From contig CM069438.1 in assembly GCA_035610365.1 (NCBI GenBank), forward strand, positions 46,000,837 through 46,064,836: DNA of 64,000 nucleotides, read 5' to 3'. This document shows positions 55,791 to 64,000 of this stretch, piece by piece; positions within the stretch are counted from its first letter, which is position 1, and every line of letters starts with the position of its first letter. Source of the DNA: Aquatica leii. Taxonomy: Eukaryota > Arthropoda > Insecta > Coleoptera > Lampyridae. The notes under the pieces were generated by a model. That model was not told the origin of the DNA. It saw only the letters and a list, made by a program, of their open reading frames with translations, and did no database searches. The position numbers and the translations under genes are program-made.

Positions 55791-57660
55791 AAGAAGGGAT
55801 GGGAGGAAATAACACTACATTTAACAAAACTGAAAAGTGGTATTGATGCTACGGAGAATGAAGAATACTAGAAATAATACATACGACGACTAGGAACATT
55901 CACAAAACAGCTAGTATAGACGGCAAAGAAAGAACGTCCAAGTACCATGGATACTGGTACTATAAAAAATATATGTAAAGAATGTAACTGTCTTAGAAGA
56001 AAGTAATAGCATAAGGTCCACAGTGCAATTCTACATGATCTGTTCTTTAACCTAACTCTTAAAAAGAACCAAATGAAACTGACGATTAAATCAAGCAAGA
56101 AACGATGCTGGAGTAATTTATGTAAGGACCTGGACAACATCTAAGACGATGGATATAAAATCTCCATAAAAACAATGGGGAGGAATTTTCAGGATTGGAG
56201 AATGAGTGATAAGAAGATGTGGAAGTGAGTTTTGGAGCTTGGAACTCATTATGTAATAGAAATCGCAGAGGAAGAAACCAGGGTAGCTGCAGCAACTTTA
56301 CCCACTAAGAAAGTTCCAGAGCCGGATGAGATAACCGCATTAGTTATAAAAGAAATGGCACTCTAAAAAACGGCAGCGATAACTAAGTTGTTCAATGTAT
56401 GCTTGAGAGAAGGCATCTACCCCAAAAAATGAAAAGTTGCTAGAGTCGTCCTAATACCAAACACGGACACAAAAACCCTTAGACCAATACGCTTAATAAA
56501 GTTTATAGGCAAGTTGTTCAAAAAGATTTTAAATAACAGGCTTATAGGTTGTGCAAATCTGCCCGAAAGGCAATTTGGATTTAGGAAAGAGTGTAGTACT
56601 ATAACAGCTCTAAAAACAACGAGAAAGCTAGAAGAACCAAAGAGAGCTCAAGGAGAACAAGAGAAGCTTGTATAATTACTTCACTGGACGTACAAAATGC
56701 ATTTAACTCTCTATCTAGACAAGTAATAATCACATACCTATTTAAGCAACGTGCACCAGTTTACTTAATAATAACAATCAGAAAATACCTGACCGGAAGG
56801 GAAGGGATAGTTAGACTACCATCTGGAAACTAGAAGATTATTGATATTAGGAGGGAGTGTACCACAGGGTTCGGTACTTATCATAATGTGCTTAGACAAC
56901 GGATGCCAGAGAGAATAAGTATTTATGCGTTTGCCGATGACATTACTCTTATTGGCAAGGACAGATGCATCAAAGAAGTGGCGAGGAAAACAAAATTAGC
57001 TGTATGAATTATTGATAGATATTATGGGGAAAAGAGTACTGGATGTAGGTCCAATGAGATCTGGCATGTAGCAGAAAAATACGATAATGCAAAAAACATT
57101 TTAAACAGGGTACTGAGACTTATAGCAATTAGGATTGGATGTGCTTATAGAACGGTTAGGACTCAGGATATTCTGGTTATCTTGTCTCTTTCCCCACTGT
57201 ACCTATTAGCCAGAAAAAAGAGCCACAAAATGGATAAAAACCAAACAATTATACAGTGGCAAAACGAATGGAACAATAGGAATTCGTAGACAAAAAGCTA
57301 ATACGAAACATCTTCCCCTGGTATCAGAAGCCACATAGGGATATAGGGTATCACATCACCCAATTCCTCTCTGGCATGAGAAAATCGGCAAATATTTAAA
57401 AAAGTTTAAACAAATAGAAAATTACCTCTGTGTGAGCTGCAGCAAATATTATGACAAAGCACTTACCGGATTCTACTGCCAGAGATGGGCGAGAATGTGT
57501 CATGCTCTGCAGATCGAACTATAGATTGACTTAGAAGTGGACAACATAATAACTATGATCAGCAGCAAGAGAAATTAATAGAAATTACTACATTTCTTTG
57601 CTATGTGATACAAACCAAAGAACAGAAAGCTGGATAAGAAGAAACTGATAATTTGCTTGT
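55791..57660 (+). pseudogene. R1-clade LINE ORF2 reverse transcriptase and C-terminus, broken
   Basis: Recognisable in order: the pre-RT part near 56290-56360 (VAAATLPTKKVPEPDEITAL), RPIRLIKFIGKLFKKILNNR, ERQFGFRKECSTITALKTTR, SLDVQNAFNS-like motif A near 56690, a damaged motif B (VPQGS) near 56860, and FADDITLIGKDR near 56930 (motif C, FADD intact). The C-terminus has LRLIAIRIGCAYRTVRTQDI and HITQFLSGMRKS, then a Cys/His region (CVSCSKYYDKALTGFYCQRW). Frameshifts and stops occur throughout and the region between motif C and the C-terminus is shortened. Confidence 0.78.
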
Positions 57661-59343
57661 TAGTCGAAACTGGGAAGCGAAGAAGAATTCTGCAAAGTGA
57701 TATAACAATGGTTATATAATGGCAGATATTCAAGTAGTTATTAATCGTCGCCTACATCCACATGCTTGGCTGCCTAAGAACGTTTTCACTTTAGAATTGA
57801 ATCTAAAATTGGCATTTTTACTTTACATTCATAAGGTCACAAAACAAAACTTTTTCGTATTAAACCCATATTCAAATCAACAAGGAAAATCTAGGTACTT
57901 CTTTTTCCCAAGCACATATTTCCTACACGTTCATTTCAAAGTATATACCAAATTCATGTAGTTTTCTTTAAATAAAAATCGTCAAACACTTCAATAACTT
58001 TAGTCGCAATAATGGTTTGGCGCTATTTGGTTTACGGCTAATACTTTTTTGTCAAGTACATGTTCCTTTTTAACCGTAACCTAACTAGGGTCGCAGATAA
58101 CCAACCGGAAAAATACTTCTTTATATACGGATCTATGGATTTTAGAATCAAGATTAGTTTACAAGTAGATTTTTTAAATTTTTAGAAGTTTTTAGTTTGA
58201 TTGCGGGAGAAACGTTGGAAAATTCGTTTACAACAATGGAAGTGTTCATACCCAGAAGACGTTCTCATTTTTACTGTTTTTAAATTGATTATTATTCATA
58301 GGTGGTAAAAACTGGGTATTTATAAAACAATTTCAAAACGAACTACAAGCTATGTATATGATATATGGTATTTGAAATAAGAAAAACAAATCAAATAAAA
58401 GATAACAGAGTAAAAAAAATAAATATTTAAAAAATGTAATGGCAGAGACTGTAATGGTATGGGTACTTAATAAAAGCAAAAAAACTGTAGTAAACAATAT
58501 TTCAGAAAAAATTACTGTAACCGTTGTTTGAGTTTGTGCGATTAATTGAGTTGATTTTATTTGTTTCGTGTACTTTGAAATTGTTTGAGTACTTTCACGT
58601 TAATTAAGGGAAGTTAGTTCACGTTTTTAAATTCATTTTTGTCAATCCAGTTTGTAAGAAAGTTTTGTATTCAAATAATTTGATTTATGTTGATATGGCA
58701 TTTTCTTTGCCCTAGAAATTTCCAGTTGTATCTAACTTATGTTTACCTTTTGAAATACTATTGCAATTAAATATATTTTAACAGTTTGTTTATTTTAAGT
58801 TAGTTTAAAATTTTTTTTGAGTTTTTTGAGTCATTGAATCATTTTTAATTTTTATGATTTGTTACTTCCGATAGTTTCAACAAGTTAATCTTTATGAGTG
58901 TAATTAAATTTTTAATTTTGATATCTTTTCTACACGCGACATCTTCTCATGGGAAATGCCGTCTTCGTACTCTACTATTACGTCTTAATTAAATCTGTTT
59001 GCATCTTCTTTCCACGACTTTTTTTTACTGTTTTCTTTCACAAATATTTCGGTCACAGTTTTTTATGAAGATGGGCGCGCACGGAGGTTACAAAGATAGG
59101 TGGTTTTGATTTGGAAAAGAAGTAACTCACAAGTTTTTAATCACTAAAAGTCAATAAGATGTAGTCTGGGTTAGGGGAAAATTAACCCCTAAAATTTGAA
59201 GGTATCCGCTGAAGTTTTGCAAAAAACAGTGAATTTTTAGTTCTGTTAGTGGAGGTTTGTATCTCGTAGTTTGTAGAACGTTTTATGTTTACGTAATGTA
59301 GAATCATAATCGTTTAGTTGTGCGACGCGGTTTTATCTTCGCT
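57661..59343. other. Mostly unassigned; PLE terminal-repeat scrap at 58150-58260
   Basis: GGAGAAACGTTGGAAAATTC and TTTACAACAATGGAAG (58206-58242) match the PLE-D end region at 53730-53770 and keep the GAAACGTTG 3' half of a hammerhead. An 80-codon frame at 57719-57961 has no recognised domain. The rest is AT-rich. Confidence 0.45.
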
Positions 59344-60115
59344 TTGTTACAAGCTTTATGTCTTACGAACCTTGCACGGTCAACTTACACAGTCGAAGGT
59401 AGGGGAGGTTCACAGGAAGTATGCTTAAGGGCGCCAGATCTGATCCAAGATAACACTTCTGCCTCGATCACGACAGACGGTCCAAACTTGTAACTAAATT
59501 TGAGGTTCGTAATCCTTATTACTCTGATGTTCGAGTAGCCAAAGTTTGTTACTAGGTAACGACGATCAAAAGAGAAAGGTATGTTGCTATAAAAGAAAGA
59601 TTAACCAGTATAACAACTTTAATTTAGTAACGTCGATGATTAACACAAAGATATCGAATTTTCGGTACATACATACCAGCAGTATCGGCAACACACAATA
59701 CATAGGTAAGTTAAGTTGAAGCGAACAGCGAAGAATAGTGTGTAGTGAATATTGTTTGTACACAGCATGCGAAACACACAAAATAATTAAGGGTACTACA
59801 TTAATGATAATAAAACAATGATAGCAATTACGGAATTAACACTAAAATTTCGTAGTAAATATTGGTTGTACGCAGCATGCGAAACACACAAAATAATTAA
59901 TGATACTACCTTAATGGTAATAAAACAATGACAGTAATTACGGAATTAACACTGGCTAAAGTTTCGTGAGCGACCTTTCTGACAGCGATCAAATAAATAA
60001 ATAAACTTACCCACAATCCAGTAACTCCTTGATCGAAGAAAACGTTTTCCCCGGCAAGTGAGCCTGAAATAAATGTGAGTAGCAAATCGTGTCAAACCAA
60101 TGCCTCACGAAATCA
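59344..60115 (-). repeat. Dispersed repeat D, long copy D3
   Basis: Reverse-oriented partner of D2. It includes the D core (59344-59590), the GGCAACACACA block near 59690, an internal tandem duplication (59743-59962) and the splice-flanked block at 60011-60063. Confidence 0.7.
59743..59962. repeat. 110-bp tandem duplication inside D3
   Basis: The unit with GCAGCATGCGAAACACACAA recurs with a 110-bp period (CAGCATGC at 59763 and 59873). About 90 percent identical by eye. D2 has a single related unit. Confidence 0.8.
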
Positions 60116-63100
60116 AGATCTACAAAAATGGTTAATTATTGCTAAAGAAAGTACACATAACATAACCCGATTGTCGAATGCTGCCGTACACCTTCAATGA
60201 AAGTTGGCTTCGCAGGCGTTTGCCGCATGAGTAGGATCTCGCAGAAACGTAACTGTTTTCGGTTTATTCAGCTTTAACTGTAGGCCTTATAGATAAAGTT
60301 ATTCTCGTCCCATGAAAGTATTTGTCGATGTTAATCCCTCATAATTCGTTATCGACTAGAAACATGTGCCAGAACGTGGTGGAACGGCCGGTGACGACTC
60401 GAATACTTTACGATCGTAATGAAATTATAATTTTCCCTTGTAGATTTTAAATTACGACAAGAATACCCATATTTAGGAGGTAGCAAATGGCGCTAACGAA
60501 AGGACATAAAAATTACCTTTAATCAAAGAAAGAACAAAAGCCACTTACCCTGCGTGGATTAAATTAGTTAAATAAGAAAACTTCTATTACCCATCGTGTC
60601 CCAACACGTGGATGTTTTGAGAAAACGATTTTTAATTCACGCAGACATAGGTTATAACATGAACGATGTTAAAGTCAAAATGCCCGTATCTCAGCGGATA
60701 TCGTCTAGTCAATACGAAGAGACCAACGAGCCCGATAGATGGCGTCGAGAAATAGAAAAGTAATTTTTAATTAAACCAATATACAGGGTAGTGCATTATT
60801 TAAATTTATGCACGTAACAGCCTTGATGGCGGCTTAATAAAAATTTTCCGACGGTAACTTTTCGAATAGTTGCGGTTTCTTATTAAAGTTCCTGCCGACG
60901 TCAACTAGCCTAAATTTAACCAGAAGTCCGTCTACGAACAAAGTTTTTATTGATTATCGATTAAGTTATTTATTCGCGAGTACAGTGATTGAAAAGCTTT
61001 AAGATTAATTATGATGAGAGTTCATTGCTAGTTATCAAATCTTTCGATTATTTACCAAACATTTTATAGTGTTCGTTTGTGCTAATTTTAATTTTATTTA
61101 TTATTATTATTAAATAACAAAAATAAAAGACGATATGTAACTAACGTTTAAAATGTTTTATCCACGTTAAACCAGAGAAATTTATTAATTACGTAGCATA
61201 GTATTAAGATTTGTTTTATTTTAAACAGTTACAAAATTTATTTTATTTTGTTAGTATGTATTTTATTTTTTTTAATGCGAACACGGCCGTGCGATACATT
61301 TTTCTTTTAAAATGTTATTAAATTTTTTTTTAAATTATGTTTATTTTGTTTATACTTTCGGTGTAAAAATTTTATTATTTGAATTCAGTTTTGTATTAAT
61401 TTAAAATTTTGTTTGCGTTAACTTGATTTAAATTTAATGTAATTCCTGTTTTGCGCGTATGTGAATTTTAAGATTACAAGTTTTCGTATGATACACTTTT
61501 AAGGTAAGTTCCATTTGAGTGTATCCATTTGGAGCGGGCTAGTGGTTGGCAAGGGCTTATAGTTTATTTTAAACTTTACACGTTCTTGGCGCCCTTTGAT
61601 TTTGACTTTTGTCTTTGTTTACTTTCAAATTTTCCAAACGATCACAGAGTTTTGAATATAATCCACACCCATCTTCACTGAGCACCAGCAAAACCTCGTT
61701 TATGTTACTTTAATTTAGACAAGTTTCATTTTTCTAGTTTTTGCACGTAACAGTATCAACAAGCAGACAAATATAAATGTCGAATAAAAAACCTTTAAGA
61801 AAAAAAAAGATTAAAATAAAACGTCTCTAATGTCTTATTTACGTTCAAGAAAAGTTGTGCGTATATCTACTTTTGAAATAAACAGACGTAAAGCCAAAAA
61901 TGTTTTCGATAATCGTGTAAGCTGAAAGTAATTGAAAAATCAATTTTGAAACGCTATTAAACCAGTTCCAAGATAATAATGTGGACTATTTGTGTAACCC
62001 GAAAGACAAACTAAGCGGAATATATCCTTTTAGAAAACGTATCAGAGTAAATCTTCTTTGAATCGATAATAATTTGTGTTTTATACCTTAGAAATGTCTC
62101 TTAAAACATTAATAATTTAATTTTAAAGTTTTATACAAAATTGATTTGTTTCTCCAACTGCTAATAAGTACGTTCCGCAACTTTGTTTCATTAATTAATG
62201 AAATACAAAGTTTATTTGATTTTCAAATTGAAAACAAAGATAATAAGATTTATTAAGTACCGAGAATAACATAAAGCGCCTTTGTAAGCTTCTTTGAAGT
62301 TTCTAAATACGCATTTTATCAAAATTACACGTTCGATGAGCAATTAGCAGATACTTATTTATTTTCTCTTATTTTTATGCTTCAACAACAATTTTTGTAA
62401 CATTCAATAATTTTTTTATTAATGGTTTTTTTACTAAAGTTTGTAAGCAAGCACAAAAATTATTTAATATACGCGACACGTACTTGTGCTTAAATTTGTT
62501 TCAGCAAACTTTGTAATTATACAGTGATATTAATAATTTCTAAATGTAAAATAGATTAAATTTTGTTTCAGCCATTTATCTTGTTTTAAGTAACCACATT
62601 AATTTTTACCGGCTTTAAAGGATTAGACTTTAATAAACTTTTAGCTACAGTTTGACTGATGTTTCCTAAATTGTGTTAAACAAAATAATAACTTAAATTA
62701 CACATTTTTTTACAAGAACGTAAGCACTAGGTTTATTTCGGTAATTCAAAAGTTGGTTTGTACACTCAACTAAACAAAAAACGGGACACCTTAGTTAATT
62801 CGAATAAAATAGTTTGTAATGTAAAATAAAAATATAAAAAAATATATAAAATTATTATTTACTAGAACAAAATTATTTTTACCAGGACAGCTGTCGGAAC
62901 ACAGACCTCTGGGTGTTAGCTTGAATGAAACAAAAGTACACAAGTGTAAATTTCTTATAATTTATTTGTAACTATAAAATTACTACATTAACTATTTACT
63001 TTAAAGAGAAAAACACTGTTTGAGTGCCAGCACTTAAATCGCTGACAAATAAAAAACATTAACCATCTTATAACTATTAACTCATTGTAAATTCAAAAGT

Positions 63101-63570
63101 AATAAACGTTGAAAAGTATGTATTTCAAACAGTTTTAATAATTGAATAAGGCACAATTTAATTAATTTGAATTAATCAACAATGCAGTTAATAAATATAA
63201 AGCTGACTCACCAAATCAAATATTACGTTATTGCAGATCTATTAGTAGCACATTCTTCACTCAAGTGTTAAGCTTTCTATTAGAACAAATAAAATTCCAT
63301 ATAATCACGAATCAAAATATCTCAACGGAATTAAAGATGAACGTAAATTGAAAAGTAAACATAAAGACCAATAAAGATAAAAATAAAGACCCTAAATATA
63401 AATAATTAAATAGTTTTTATACCACATGAAACACTTACGTTGAGTTGTATACAACGGCTTTGAATGAATTTTTTGTTAAAGTATTGCGTCACATGACGAA
63501 ATTACTAAAAATTTTAAATTCAATAAAAAAATTACATCGGAATGAAGATAATCTTACGTCATTATTAAGA
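60116..63570. other. No recognised gene
   Basis: 60116-60780 is less AT-rich and CpG-bearing. On the minus strand it contains a CCACGCAGGGTAAGTGG donor-like string (near 60550), but no reading frame that I can support. 60780-63570 is strongly AT-rich. Confidence 0.45.
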
Positions 63571-63575
63571 AAATT

Positions 63576-63960
63576 TGTTACAAGCTTTAGGTATTTTACG
63601 AACCTGCACGGCCAACTCACAATAGTCGGTGAGAGGGTAGGGTTCCTAGATAATAATGAAAAGATATTTAAGGGCGCCAGAGCTTATCCCAAAGAAACTT
63701 TTGTCTGCTCACAACAGAATGGTAATAAACTTGTAACTAGATGTTAGGTTCGTAACTGCTGAAAGAAACGAATAAAAAAAGAAATTCAATCGTTAATAAC
63801 AATTTCACTTTAATTCCTCTATAAAGATAAATCTATTAACAATTAACTAATCAAATATCAGCCGGTACTGTAGAGAAAATAGAAAAGAGAATAGCAACAG
63901 GATCGGCAACTTACACTACACGTCAAACAAGAGTGTAATTACCATAACATGTATAAAACT
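63576..63960 (-). repeat. Dispersed repeat D, copy D4
   Basis: Shares TTGTTACAAGCTTTA, TTACGAACCT, AAGGGCGCCAGA and AACTTGTAACTA with D3, and GGATCGGCAACTTACACTAC farther in. More diverged than D2/D3; it may run past the window. Confidence 0.65.
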
Positions 63961-64000
63961 TTTTCAGTAAGTAACATTAATAATGATAATTGATTGTGGA

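Noticed and set aside
59587..59781. 64-residue minus-strand frame
   Set aside because: Falls within repeat D3 and is not conserved in D2.
60011..60560. Two-exon host gene on the minus strand
   Set aside because: Donor-like string near 60550 and the D3 exon-like segment suggest it, but no continuous reading frame or recognisable protein supports a gene.

Overview
The window reads as intergenic, transposon-dominated chromatin from an invertebrate, most likely an insect. It is AT-rich without obvious CpG depletion. The elements present are Penelope-like retroelements (PLEs) with GIY-YIG ends, an R1-clade LINE family, a FLYWCH/MULE transposon, piggyBac, a pogo/Tigger element and a Metaviridae (Gypsy) LTR element, a mix typical of arthropods. 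I recognise no host gene, tRNA or rRNA. Species cannot be assigned from the sequence.

Layout. 1.7-4.0 kb: a Penelope-like element (PLE-A) made of a 5'-truncated copy joined head-on to a second, more truncated inverted copy; each arm carries a hammerhead ribozyme motif. 4.1-9.6 kb: a second family (PLE-B) with direct pLTR-like ends, a decayed coding region and about 3 kb of inserted DNA, within which lies a 2,269-bp MULE with an intact 457-residue transposase, complex terminal inverted repeats and a perfect 9-bp target duplication. 9.6-13 kb: purine-rich repeat A1, dispersed repeat D1 and a LINE endonuclease relic. 13-25 kb: mostly AT-rich unique DNA with repeats E1 and A3, a PLE relic, a foldback MITE and the 5' end of a piggyBac element. 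25-31 kb: a broken pogo-like transposase and an R1-clade LINE relic. 32-35.2 kb: repeat E2, then a hammerhead-bearing repeat family (C) in direct, tandem and inverted copies around a 1.2-kb CpG-containing core. 35.2-40.7 kb: R1-clade LINE, repeat A2, integrase relics, repeats B2 and E3. 41.5-43 kb: a piggyBac pseudogene. 43.3-44.2 kb: repeat D2. 47.1-51.8 kb: a complete-length but mutated Gypsy element with two LTRs. 53-57.7 kb: R1 gag, PLE and R1 LINE relics. 59.3-60.1 kb and 63.6 kb to the end: D3 and D4.

Only the MULE transposase is an undamaged element gene. The PLE-A carboxy-terminal reading frames are open but lack the front of the protein. Everything else carries stops, frameshifts or catalytic-site changes. 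The least ordinary signals are the hammerhead-bearing 341-bp tandem unit at 33.1 kb, the near-identical 1-kb palindrome of PLE-A, the three-copy polypurine repeat A, and the D repeat, whose two longest copies keep a short exon-like segment between splice-like sites.
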